From Rhodoplanes serenus (GTDB taxonomy: Bacteria; Pseudomonadota; Alphaproteobacteria; Rhizobiales; Xanthobacteraceae): a stretch of DNA of 64,000 nt. This document shows, piece after piece, positions 44,701 through 53,080 of the stretch (position 1 is the first letter of the stretch; every line of letters starts with the position of its first letter). Under the pieces are notes generated by a model that had not been told where the DNA came from, ran no database searches, and saw nothing but the letters and a program-made list of their open reading frames with translations. Made by a program: the position numbers and the translations under genes. The stretch spans positions 186,001-250,000 of the forward strand of contig WNKV01000001.1 of NCBI GenBank assembly GCA_009720755.1, in the 5' to 3' direction.

Positions 44701-45713
44701 AGCGGCGCGGACGCGGCCTCGCGAGCATGTGGTATCCGGTCGGGTTCACGGTGGCGGCGAACCCGAGCGGCGCGGTCGTCAAGGTCAACGAGGACGGCAC
44801 CGCCGTGGTGCTCACCGGCACGGTGGAGACCGGCCAGGGTGCCCTCGGCGTGCTGTCTCAGATCGCCGCCGAGGCGCTCGGCATCGCCCCCAACGACATC
44901 CACATCGTGTCGGGCGACACCGACACCTGCCCGATGGACACCGGCGCCATCGCCAGCCGCACCACCTACATCACCGGCAACGCCATCGCGGCAGCCGCTG
45001 CGATGGCGCGCGACACGCTGTTCGAGGTGGCGGCCGGCATGCTCGGCGTCAAGGCCAGCCAGCTCGAAGCCAAGGATCACAAGATTCAGGTGAAGGGTTT
45101 TCCGGCCCGCAACGTGCCGATTGCCGACGTGGCGCTGCGGGCCCATATCGTCAATGGGACGCCGCCGATCGGCAGCGCCACCTGGAACCCGCCGACCGTG
45201 CCGCTCGATCCCGAGACCGGCCAGGGCAAGCCGTTCGGCACCTATGTGTACGCCACCCAGATCGCCGAGGTCGACGTCGACGACGAGACCGGCGAGGTGG
45301 AGGTGCTGCGGGTGACGGCGTCGCACGACTGCGGCACCGCCATCAATCCGATGCTGGTCGAAGGCCAGATCGAGGGCGGCGTGTTCATGGGGCTCGGCTT
45401 CGCGGTGCAGGAGGAGATCCTGTTCGACAAGCAGGGCAAGCAGATCAACTGCAACCTCACCAACTACATCATGCCGACCACGCTCGACATGCCGGCGGTC
45501 GAGTGCGACATCGTCGACAGCTACGACGAGACCGGCCCGTTCGGCGCCAAGGCAGTGGGCGAGCCGAGCCTGGTGCCGACCGCGGCGGCGATCTGCAACG
45601 CCATCTACGACGCCGTCGGCGTCCGCATCATGTCGCTGCCGGCGACCGCCGAGAAGGTGCTGGCCGGCATCAAGGCCAAGCGGGCCGCCGAGCAGAAGCA
45701 GATCCCGGCCTGA
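44697..45713 (+). CDS. Mo hydroxylase, C-terminal half of the Mo subunit (NdhM-like)
   Basis: A 338-residue protein with the second half of the Mo subunit: KRRGRGLASMWYPVGF, VLTGTVETGQGALGVLSQIAAEALGI (pterin contact), DTDTCPMDTGAIASRTTYITGNA, ASHDCGTAINPMLVEGQIEGGVFMGLGFAVQEE and the catalytic FGAKAVGEPSL with Glu289. The two halves sum to 809 residues, a normal full length with nothing missing at the junction. The N-terminal start overlaps the L gene by four bases in the -1 frame, consistent with coupled translation of a true two-gene subunit. Confidence 0.88.
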   Translation: MKRRGRGLASMWYPVGFTVAANPSGAVVKVNEDGTAVVLTGTVETGQGALGVLSQIAAEALGIAPNDIHIVSGDTDTCPMDTGAIASRTTYITGNAIAAAAAMARDTLFEVAAGMLGVKASQLEAKDHKIQVKGFPARNVPIADVALRAHIVNGTPPIGSATWNPPTVPLDPETGQGKPFGTYVYATQIAEVDVDDETGEVEVLRVTASHDCGTAINPMLVEGQIEGGVFMGLGFAVQEEILFDKQGKQINCNLTNYIMPTTLDMPAVECDIVDSYDETGPFGAKAVGEPSLVPTAAAICNAIYDAVGVRIMSLPATAEKVLAGIKAKRAAEQKQIPA

Positions 45714-45762
45714 TCGCTCCACACTCCGGCGGCCGCGCCAAGACGGCCGCCTCGACCCCCTG

Positions 45763-45792
45763 ACGGCGCCGCTCGCGGCGCCGTTTTTCTTT
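45763..45792 (+). terminator. Rho-independent terminator after the four-gene Mo hydroxylase
   Basis: ACGGCGCCGC and GCGGCGCCGT form a perfect 10-bp stem (45763-45784) with a minimal loop, followed by TTTTCTTT. It lies 50 bp after the NdhM-like stop. Confidence 0.9.
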
Positions 45793-45972
45793 GTCTCGGC
45801 ACGCGAGAGCCGTCGACCAGGACGTGGGGCATTTTCCTGCGACGTCGGCCAGGCTCGTCTTGGCCATCCACGTCTTTGTTGCTGATCGGCTTGAAGTCGT
45901 GGGTGCCCGGGAAAAGGCCGGCATGACGAGTGAGCATCGGCGGCCATCGGCATCAGAGCATCCTGATGCAGA

Positions 45973-45997
45973 ACGGCCGGGCACGAGGCCCGGCCGT
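45973..45997 (-). terminator. Hairpin after the second liv operon
   Basis: ACGGCCGGGC pairs perfectly with GCCCGGCCGT across a five-base loop, 26 bp beyond the stop of the leftward livH-type gene. Reading leftward, only a short T-run follows, so termination strength is uncertain. Confidence 0.6.
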
Positions 45998-46022
45998 CGA
46001 GCAGATCCAACGGTGTCGCCGA

Positions 46023-46895
46023 TCAGCGCTTCAGCATCGCGCTGCCGTACAGGCCGGTGGGCTTGATCAGCAGGATCAGCAGCATGATGGCGAACGGCGC
46101 CATCTGGGCGAGCGGCGCGTAGACCAGCGAGCCGATCGACACCACCTGCCCGACCAGGAAGGCCGAGATGAAGGTGCCCTTGATGCTGCCGAGACCGCCG
46201 ATGATCACCACCATGAAGGCGAAGGCGAGGATCTCCAGCCCCATGTCGGGGAACACCATGATCAGCGGCGCATGCAGGCCGCCGGCGAGGCCCGACAGCG
46301 CGCCGGCCAGGATGAAGGTCAGCGTGAACAGCCGCGACACGTTGATGCCGAGACCCTCGGTGTGGCCCACATCCTCGATGCCGGCGCGGATCGCCTTGCC
46401 GATGATCGTCTTGTTGAGAAACGCCCAGATCCCGGCATAGACCAGAACTGCGATCAGGACGACGACGATCCGATACACCGGAACCTCGGTGCCGAGGATG
46501 TTCCACTGCGCCTCGATCGGCACCGGAACCGGCCGCGGCACCAGGCCCCACACGGCCTTGATGATGCCGATGCCGCCGATGAGCAGGCCGAACGAGATGA
46601 TCATGCTGAAGGTGATCTCGCGCGAATAGGTGCGCTGGAACACCAGCCGCTCGATCACGAAGCCGACCAGGGCCGACACCAGCACGCCGACCAGGATGCC
46701 CAGCCAGACATTGCCGATCGCCATGCTCACCGTATAGGTGAGGTAGGCGCCGACCGCGTAATAGAGAAGCTGGTCCATGCTGATGACGCGCATCAGGCCG
46801 AAGCAGAGCGACAGGCCGAGCGTCATGAGGAAGAAGACGCTTCCCATGCTGAGACCGAAGATGACGCCCGACAGGAGCAGGTGAGGATCGATCAT
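46023..46895 (-). CDS. Second Liv-type ABC permease (LivH type)
   Basis: A 290-residue permease: HLLLSGVIFGLSMGSVFFLMTLGLSLCFGLMRVISMDQLLYYAVGAYL at the N-terminus, VVIIGGLGSIKGTFISAFLVGQ and LLIKPTGLYGSAMLKR at the end. The normally conserved NFTHGE segment is replaced by ISMDQLL, so this is a divergent LivH. It starts with ATG 46895 overlapping the livM-type stop (ATGA) and is the last gene of the second transporter operon. Substrate unknown. Confidence 0.9.
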   Translation of the reverse strand: MIDPHLLLSGVIFGLSMGSVFFLMTLGLSLCFGLMRVISMDQLLYYAVGAYLTYTVSMAIGNVWLGILVGVLVSALVGFVIERLVFQRTYSREITFSMIISFGLLIGGIGIIKAVWGLVPRPVPVPIEAQWNILGTEVPVYRIVVVLIAVLVYAGIWAFLNKTIIGKAIRAGIEDVGHTEGLGINVSRLFTLTFILAGALSGLAGGLHAPLIMVFPDMGLEILAFAFMVVIIGGLGSIKGTFISAFLVGQVVSIGSLVYAPLAQMAPFAIMLLILLIKPTGLYGSAMLKR

Positions 46896-47881
46896 CGCGC
46901 TTTCACTCCCGCATCGGCCACGGCCGGCTTCTCGGCCTCGCGCTGGCGAAGCACCCAGCGCCTGAGCAACGGCTCGAGCGAGCCCCAAATGCCGCGTTCG
47001 CCGGCCAGCATGACGAAGATCAGAAGGACGCCGACCACCAGCTCCCAATGGCCGATATACTTGCTGATCAGATCCTTCATGCCGACGAAGGCGACCGACC
47101 CGACCAGCGGTCCATACAGCGTGCCGACGCCGCCCAGGATGGTGACCACGACCGGATCGGCGACACGCGCCGGGCTCGACATCTCGGGGCTCACCAGCCC
47201 CTGGTGGATCGCATAGAGCGTGCCGGCGAATGCCGTCGTCGTGTTGGCGACGATGAACGCCATCAGGCGAACGCCGAAGTTGGAGTAGCCCAGGAAGCGC
47301 AGCTTGTCCTCGTTGACCTTGGCGGCGAGACAGCAGGCCCCGAACACCGAGTCGTCGAGATACTTGTACAAGGCCCACACCCCGAAGGCCGACACGAACG
47401 CCAGCACGTAGAACCCTTCGGGCCGCGTGATGTCGATGATCGGGGTCGAGTCCATCTTGGTGAGCAGCTCGAGCCCGTTGTCGCCGAACGTGTAGGTCGC
47501 CAGCATCTTCTGCATCATGAAGAAGATGATGACGGCGAGCGCCAGGTTGACGAGGGCGAAGTAGTCGCTGCGCAAGCGCACGAACAGCGGTCCGACGATC
47601 GCCGCCACCACAATGCCGGCGATCACGCCGACCAGGATGCCGACGAACGGATTGGTGCCGAAATAATAGAGATAGAAGGCCGTGCCGTAGGCACCGACCG
47701 CCAGATAGGCCGGCTGGCCGAAGGAGATGAATCCGACCCGACCGAGCAGGAAGTTGCAGCCGATCACGTAGATCGCGAAGATCACGATCTCGTTGTTGAA
47801 CGGCAATGGCAGGGTGATTCGGAGTAGAAGCAGCAGGGCGAAGGCTACCAACAGCCCCGACCACCATCTCAGGACGTTCAT
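46892..47881 (-). CDS. Second Liv-type ABC permease (LivM type)
   Basis: A 329-residue permease with about nine helices: CNFLLGRVGFISFGQPAYLAVGAYG is the LivM entry motif (usual form GQLSLGHAAFFGIGAY, here FISFGQPAYL) and LGGVGTLYGPLVGSVAFVGMKDL the C-terminal signature. The altered entry motif is shared by Liv-like systems for compounds other than branched-chain amino acids. A basic tail ends the protein. It is followed by the LivH-type gene with a four-base overlap and preceded by a 193-bp gap after the ATPase genes. Confidence 0.9.
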   Translation of the reverse strand: MNVLRWWSGLLVAFALLLLLRITLPLPFNNEIVIFAIYVIGCNFLLGRVGFISFGQPAYLAVGAYGTAFYLYYFGTNPFVGILVGVIAGIVVAAIVGPLFVRLRSDYFALVNLALAVIIFFMMQKMLATYTFGDNGLELLTKMDSTPIIDITRPEGFYVLAFVSAFGVWALYKYLDDSVFGACCLAAKVNEDKLRFLGYSNFGVRLMAFIVANTTTAFAGTLYAIHQGLVSPEMSSPARVADPVVVTILGGVGTLYGPLVGSVAFVGMKDLISKYIGHWELVVGVLLIFVMLAGERGIWGSLEPLLRRWVLRQREAEKPAVADAGVKAR

Positions 47882-48074
47882 CGCGCAATCCCTCTCTCGA
47901 TCGGACCGGCGGTGGCGACCGCCACCGCGCGCCCGATCGCTCGGAGCGGCGGCCCATGTCCGCCCCTCGCTGTGTTGGAACCGTCCGGACCGTCGCGTCG
48001 GGTTTGCCCGGTGGCCCGGACCGGCAGCGGCATCGTCTCGGCCCGCGGACCCGCAGGTCCGCGGTAGAAGGGTC

Positions 48075-48764
48075 CTAGAGATAGGGCTCGCAGTACTCCG
48101 GCGTGATCTTGTCGCGCTCGGTGATCTCGGCCATCAGCCGGCCCTCGTTGAGGGCGTAGATCTTGTCGGCGATGCCGCAGATCATCGGCAGGTTCTGCTC
48201 GACGATGACCAGAGCGGCGCTACGGCGGAGCTCGCGAAACACATCCTTGAGGTGCGTCACGATGCTCGGCGCCAACCCCTCGGTCGGCTCGTCCACCAGC
48301 AGCAGCTTGGGTCGCCCGAGGATGGCGCGGCCGATCATCAGCATCTGCCGCTCGCCACCCGACAGGTAGCCCGCCTTGCGATCCATCAGCACCTTGAGCT
48401 TCGGAAAGAAGGTCAGCACCGGGTCCCAGTCGTAGTCGCCGGAGGCGTAGCTGCCGAGCTCCAGGTTCTCCCGCACCGTGAGATCCGAGAACACCTTCTT
48501 GTCCTGGGGAATGTACTTGATCCCCAGATTGGCGATCGTGTAGGCGGGCTGCCCCACGAGGTCGACGCCATCGGACACGATGGTGCCGGACCGCGGATGC
48601 AGGAATCCCGCGATGCTTTTGAGCAGGGTCGACTTGCCGGCGCCGTTGCGGCCGACGCAGCCGACGACCTGCTTGTCCAGCACGTCGATGCTGACGTCGA
48701 ACAGCACCTTGGACTCGCCATAGGAGGCGTTCAGCCCGTTCACCACGAGGATGGGCTTGCTCAT
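48075..48764 (-). CDS. Second Liv-type ABC ATPase (LivF type)
   Basis: A 229-residue ATPase: Walker A GRNGAGKST, IKYIPQDKKVFSDLTVRENLELG, signature LSGGERQML, Walker B LLLVDEPTEGLAPSIV, then VEQNLPMICGIADKIYALNEGRL. It begins at ATG 48764, overlapping the LivG-type stop by four bases. It is transcribed after the LivG-type gene and before the two permeases, an order (J-G-F-M-H) different from the first Liv operon (J-H-M-G-F), so the two sets are not a recent duplication. Confidence 0.92.
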   Translation of the reverse strand: MSKPILVVNGLNASYGESKVLFDVSIDVLDKQVVGCVGRNGAGKSTLLKSIAGFLHPRSGTIVSDGVDLVGQPAYTIANLGIKYIPQDKKVFSDLTVRENLELGSYASGDYDWDPVLTFFPKLKVLMDRKAGYLSGGERQMLMIGRAILGRPKLLLVDEPTEGLAPSIVTHLKDVFRELRRSAALVIVEQNLPMICGIADKIYALNEGRLMAEITERDKITPEYCEPYL

Positions 48765-49555
48765 GACGCGACGGCCTCCGCCTGGTCGGGCGTCGCGATC
48801 TGCCAGTAGCTGCGACGCACCTCGGGATGCCGCAGGCACTCCTGGCACGGCCCCTCGGCGATCACCCGGCCCTCGTGCATCACCGTGAGGCGTTGCAGGA
48901 AGTCCTGGACATGGGAGATCTTGTGCTCGACGATCAGGATGGTCTGGCGCCCGACCCGCGCCTTGAGCACCTCGAGCAGCATCTTGATCTCGGATTCGGC
49001 GAGCCCCGCCAGCGGCTCGTCGAGCAGCAGCAGAGACGGATCGGCGAGGATCGACATGGCGATCTCGAGCCGCCGCTTCTCGCCGAGGCTCAGGTTCTTC
49101 ACCAGACGGTCCCGCACGTCGGCGAGATTGAAGGTCTCGAGGATCTCGACGATCTTCGGCTCGTTGCGCCGGCTGCGGCAGGTGTTGAAGAAGAGTGCCG
49201 GAAGCGAAGGCTTCTCGTGGGCGCGGTACCAGGCCAGCACCAAGTTGTCGATGACTGTCAGCGTGTCGAAGGTGGCGGTGAGCTGGAACGTCCGCATCAT
49301 GCCGAGATCGACGCGCTGCTCGGGCGGCATGCGGGTGACGTCCTGGCCCTTGTAGAAGACCCGCCCCTCGTCGGGAATGTAGTAGCCGGTGAGCAGGTTG
49401 AAGAATGTCGTCTTGCCGGCGCCGTTCGACCCGATGATGCCGGCCACGTCGAACTCGTTCAGCACGAAGTTGACGTTGTTGACGGCAACGAGGCCCTTGA
49501 ACCGCTTGGTGACGCCTTCCGCCCGGATGATCTCGGCGCGCGGATCGATGTTCAC
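48761..49555 (-). CDS. Second Liv-type ABC ATPase (LivG type)
   Basis: A 264-residue ATPase: GVTKRFKGLVAVNNVNFVL, Walker A GSNGAGKTT, MMRTFQLTATFDTLTVIDNLVLA, signature LSLGEKRRLEIA, Walker B LLLLDEPLAGL, VEHKISHVQDFLQ. I start at GTG 49555, preceded by GGGGGA; this start lies in a 17-bp tandem duplication that also copies the ribosome-binding site and GTG (49553-49586). It is the second gene after the binding protein (49678). Confidence 0.9.
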   Translation of the reverse strand: MNIDPRAEIIRAEGVTKRFKGLVAVNNVNFVLNEFDVAGIIGSNGAGKTTFFNLLTGYYIPDEGRVFYKGQDVTRMPPEQRVDLGMMRTFQLTATFDTLTVIDNLVLAWYRAHEKPSLPALFFNTCRSRRNEPKIVEILETFNLADVRDRLVKNLSLGEKRRLEIAMSILADPSLLLLDEPLAGLAESEIKMLLEVLKARVGRQTILIVEHKISHVQDFLQRLTVMHEGRVIAEGPCQECLRHPEVRRSYWQIATPDQAEAVAS

Positions 49556-49586
49556 GATGTCCCCCGTGTCACGATGTCCCCCGTGT
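49553..49586 (-). repeat. 17-bp tandem duplication of a ribosome-binding site and start codon
   Basis: The segment CACGATGTCCCCCGTGT occurs twice in a row (49553-49569 and 49570-49586). Read leftward each copy gives ACACGGGGGACATCGTG, that is a Shine-Dalgarno-like GGGGGA and a GTG. Only the downstream GTG is in frame with the LivG-type protein; the upstream one is shifted by 17 bases. Confidence 0.85.
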
Positions 49587-49677
49587 GTAGCCCCTCCGGC
49601 GTCCGGGGCATGCCGGCCGCCGGAGGAAGGTGGAAGGGGTGGCCGGCCCGGCCGGCCACCATCGGAGAGACGTGCGC

Positions 49678-50928
49678 TCAGTAGCCGAGCGACTTCAGCG
49701 GCGGGAGGATCTGGTCGCCACCCATGGACCCTTCGACCGTGAACAGGTCCCAATCGCCCTTACGGTCGGCGGGGCCCTTGCCCTTCACCAGGAAGGCGCC
49801 GTACTTGAACGCTGCCTGGTTGTCCTCGCGCCAGGAGCCGGGGCCCTTAACCGAGTCGAACTTGCCGCCGTCGGCCTTGAGGGCCGCCGCCACCTTGGCG
49901 GCGTCGAACGACTTGGACTGCTCGAAGCCACGGAACATCTCCATGTAGGCGATGTAGGCGATGGCCGCGTAGGCATCCGGCGGATAGCCGTACTTGTCCT
50001 GGAACAGCTTGGTGAATGCGGCCGCCTTCTCGGCGACGTCGCTGTCGCCGATGGCGGACAGGTCGTAATAGAAGTAGTGCATCGCGTAGACGCCTTGCAG
50101 CGCCTCGGGCGGCAGGCCCTTCGCCACCACGTTGGTGATGAAGGCGTTGAAGATGGTCATGTCCTTGTTCAGGCCCATCTGGTGAGCCTGCTTGAGGAGC
50201 GCGACCGAGTCGGCGGCGAACTGCGCGGCGATGAACACGTCGGGCTTCGCGGCACGGACCTTCTGCAAGATCGTGGTGAAGTCGCTGGTGCCGAGCGACG
50301 CCTCGTCGTAGCCGACGATCTCGGCGCCGTGCTCCTTGGCGGCCGCATAGACGCCGTCACGGATGTCCCAGCCCCACGAGTCGGACCGCGCGAGGAAGAA
50401 GATCTTCTTCTTGCCGAGCGTCTTCACCGCCTGGGTCCCGGCCGTGTAGCCGACCGTCCACGGGCTGTAGGCGGCCGCGAAGGTCGACGGCGCGATCTTG
50501 CCTTTCTGGAAGGCTTCCTTAGCCATCACGCAGACGGGGAAGTAGGCCATCGGCTCACGCGACACGATGGCGTTGATGGCGTAGGACAGCGGCGCCCAGG
50601 TCTGGCCGCCGACGCCCTTCACGCCTTCCGACATCATGTAGCGATAGCGGCGCACGCCGACGTCGAGCTTGGCCTCGTCGTCGTCCACCATGCCTTCGAC
50701 CTGGACCTTGCCCCACGGCATGTCCAGGCCACCTTTCTTGTTGATCACGTCGACGGCGAGCAGCGCACCCTGCTTCTGGGTCTCGGCGACCGCCGCGAAC
50801 GGACCCGTCAGGGGCAGCAGAATTCCGACCTTGACCTTGCTGGGACCCGAGGTCTGAGCCGGGGCGGGGCTGGTGGCGAGGACGCTACAAAGGGCAGAAA
50901 GTGCGAGCAGACCCCATAGCCTCTTCAT
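49678..50928 (-). CDS. Second Liv-type substrate-binding protein
   Basis: A 416-residue periplasmic protein of the Peripla_BP_6 family. Signal peptide MKRLWGLLALSALCSVLATSPAPAQ, with cleavage after APA-Q, then KVKVGILLPLTGPFAAVAETQKQGALLAVDVINKKGG. Later FFLARSDSWGWDIRDGVYAAAKEHGAEIVGYDEA and a Tyr/Trp-rich pocket region (MHYFYYDLSA) suggest an aromatic or bulky ligand, which is inference. GAGAGGA precedes the ATG. It lies between the M24 hydrolase gene and the transporter ATPases, all read leftward. Confidence 0.91.
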   Translation of the reverse strand: MKRLWGLLALSALCSVLATSPAPAQTSGPSKVKVGILLPLTGPFAAVAETQKQGALLAVDVINKKGGLDMPWGKVQVEGMVDDDEAKLDVGVRRYRYMMSEGVKGVGGQTWAPLSYAINAIVSREPMAYFPVCVMAKEAFQKGKIAPSTFAAAYSPWTVGYTAGTQAVKTLGKKKIFFLARSDSWGWDIRDGVYAAAKEHGAEIVGYDEASLGTSDFTTILQKVRAAKPDVFIAAQFAADSVALLKQAHQMGLNKDMTIFNAFITNVVAKGLPPEALQGVYAMHYFYYDLSAIGDSDVAEKAAAFTKLFQDKYGYPPDAYAAIAYIAYMEMFRGFEQSKSFDAAKVAAALKADGGKFDSVKGPGSWREDNQAAFKYGAFLVKGKGPADRKGDWDLFTVEGSMGGDQILPPLKSLGY

Positions 50929-51173
50929 GTCCGCTTTCCTCTCGATCTAGCGATGGGAGTGGGGAACAGCCAAGTAAAATCCGCGATTATTCTGTCGAGA
51001 CTGCAACACTCCGGAATGGTCCGCAATGCGGTAATAGGCGCGGCCCACGCTCCGGAGTTCGAAATGCGCAGGCCCGGCGTGCGCGCCTGCGGGAGCGAAA
51101 CGTCCGCCGGCATCGTGACGCCGGCGGCTCGGGATGGACGAGACGCGACCGTGCGCGCCTCGTCCTTTCCACA

Positions 51174-52595
51174 TCAGCGCAAGACCGACGGATGATGCAT
51201 GCCGGGCCGCTCGTAATTGCCGACGGCCTCTTCCATGTGCTCCATCAACGTGAACACGATCGGGCCGTTCGGGCCGACCAGCACGTTCTCCTCGAGGCGC
51301 GTGGTCTGCTCGAGCTGCGGATGGCCCGCGAAGGTCTCGATCGCGAAGTACATGTTCTCCTTGATCTCGGCCGGCTGGCTGAGCGAGTAGGCGCGCGAGA
51401 TCCACATGCCTTCGTACAGCGTGATGCCGATCGAGTGGGCGAACTGCTGGAGCGTCACCGTGCCGTATGTGTCGTCGTCGTACTCGGGGAACTTGGCGGC
51501 GACGTCGGCGGTCGAATTGCCGGGCTTCAGCATCTCGATGCCGGCGTACATCGAGTCGTAGGTCTGCTTGTAGAGGTCGATCTCCTTCTGCGTCATCTTG
51601 GCGGCGCACTTGAAGCAGCGCACATAGTCGATGAAGTAGCCGGAGGGACCGACCGCGTTGATGTCGACGATGACGAGATCGCCCTGGCGGATGATCTTGT
51701 CGGTCGCCCACCGGCGGTACGGCGAGGTGTTGCCGCCCGACGCCACGATGATGTCGTAGATGATCTCGCAGCCGAGCCTCAGCATCAGCTCGTGCACCTT
51801 GGCCTCGATCTGGCGCTCGGTGACGCCCGGCTTCAGCCATTCGTGCTTGATGTGCCACATGGCGGCGTCGCCGATGGTCGACGACTGCTTCAGCAGCTCG
51901 ATCTCGTCGATCGTCTTGACGACGCGGGCTGCCGACATCGCCGGCCAGCCGTTGACGATGTTGATGTTGAACTTCCGGAAGGCGTCGAGCGACGGCATGT
52001 CGAGATTGTCGATGCCGATCTTCTCCTTCTCGACGCCGTACTCCTTCAGCACCTCGTAGATCGAGGCGACCATGCGCTCGGCCATGTAGGGAACGGCCGA
52101 CTCGGCCCACTGCCAGGTCATGGCGGGGCGGATGTTGTCGCGCATCATCAGGCCGGGATCGTTCTGCGGATCGATCTTGCGCTCCTTGGCGCCGGCCGCG
52201 ATGGCCGCCGATCCCTTGAGGCCCTCGGCGATGTTGCTGCCCCGGGTCTTGTGCATCCACGGCAGGTCGATGCGGGCGCACTGCATGTCGGAACCGGCGG
52301 TCTCGAACAGGATCGGATCGCCGCCGCGCGGCAGCACCGCGTAACGGATGTTGATGTTGTACTTCCAGTTGCCCTGATACGAGCCGGTGATGTAGCGGAT
52401 GTTGGCGCCCGCATAGAGCACGAGCGCGCCGAGATCGTGAATCTCCATCTGCTGGCGCGCGCGCTCGAGACGTTGACGACGGAGCCGCTCGTAATCGACT
52501 CGGTACTGCCAATCACAGCCCTGCGCCGGGTAGACACGGCGCGGGAGCTGATGATGCGGCTTTCCGAGAAAGGCGTGGTCGAGTTCATAGCTCAT
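51174..52595 (-). CDS. M24-family metallohydrolase (creatinase/prolidase/DddP-like)
   Basis: A 473-residue pita-bread-fold protein. The N-terminal creatinase-type domain includes GALVLYAGANIRYITGSYQGNW; the catalytic domain keeps five metal-ligand positions: Asp in VIVDINAVG, Asp in YFIDYVRCF, His in FAHSIGITLYEG, Glu in YFAIETFAG and Glu in TRLEENVLV. A dimetal hydrolase, or a lyase like DddP, which has the same fold and ligands, is likely; a true aminopeptidase is less likely given the company of transport and oxidation genes. ATG 52595 has GAGGAG upstream; a longer frame to 52679 has no such site. Confidence 0.85.
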   Translation of the reverse strand: MSYELDHAFLGKPHHQLPRRVYPAQGCDWQYRVDYERLRRQRLERARQQMEIHDLGALVLYAGANIRYITGSYQGNWKYNINIRYAVLPRGGDPILFETAGSDMQCARIDLPWMHKTRGSNIAEGLKGSAAIAAGAKERKIDPQNDPGLMMRDNIRPAMTWQWAESAVPYMAERMVASIYEVLKEYGVEKEKIGIDNLDMPSLDAFRKFNINIVNGWPAMSAARVVKTIDEIELLKQSSTIGDAAMWHIKHEWLKPGVTERQIEAKVHELMLRLGCEIIYDIIVASGGNTSPYRRWATDKIIRQGDLVIVDINAVGPSGYFIDYVRCFKCAAKMTQKEIDLYKQTYDSMYAGIEMLKPGNSTADVAAKFPEYDDDTYGTVTLQQFAHSIGITLYEGMWISRAYSLSQPAEIKENMYFAIETFAGHPQLEQTTRLEENVLVGPNGPIVFTLMEHMEEAVGNYERPGMHHPSVLR

Positions 52596-53080
52596 GGAGC
52601 AGCTCCTCGTTGGACCGACTTCGAGGTTTAGGCGAAGGACACGAAAGTGGACGGATGGACGAAGGAAGCCCGAACGCAAAGTGATCCGAGCGGTTTGAAT
52701 TATAACCGTCGACTCCCCCGAGGGAAGCGAACGGCGATGTCATCCGTACGGTGCAGCCCTGCAAATTTGGACGACGAGGAGGACGCCGGCGGGGGCTTCG
52801 ACAGGCGCGAGGCGGCGCCGTCGCGCCACGACCGGAGATGGCGGACGCCACGATTCGAGGCCGGGCTCCGGCAGCGATCGCGGAAAATTCCCACGCCGGC
52901 CGACACCGCTGCGCGGTCGTGTCGCCGCGACGGGCGTCTGGCGCCGCCCACCGAACACCGTTAAGGTTTTGTCGACGCGACAGGGGGTCGCGGATCGCGG
53001 GTCGTCTCTCGCGGCGCAGCAAGGAACCGCCGCCGCGCGGCGACCCGACGACGAGAGAGCCGCCGACGGGAATTGCCGAG
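52596..53080. other. Divergent promoter region of the M24 and GntR genes
   Basis: These 485 bp separate the leftward M24 gene from the rightward GntR gene. An AT-rich island holds the palindrome at 52691-52708. Several open frames cross the region on both strands but show no ribosome-binding site or protein-like composition. No hairpin with a T-run is seen. Confidence 0.5.
52691..52708. promoter_or_regulatory. Palindrome CGGTT-N8-AACCG in the M24-GntR gap
   Basis: An 18-bp inverted repeat with AT-rich centre, 96 bp upstream of the M24 start. It could be the site of the FadR-type regulator encoded at 53081, or simply part of a promoter. The arms are short, so chance occurrence is possible. 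Confidence 0.35.

Larger units (their letters stand above)
45714..46022. other. Convergent intergenic region with two terminator hairpins
   Basis: The 309 bp between the rightward Mo hydroxylase operon and the leftward liv operon carry the terminators at 45763 and 45973, one for each direction. I see no gene in the rest. Confidence 0.6.
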
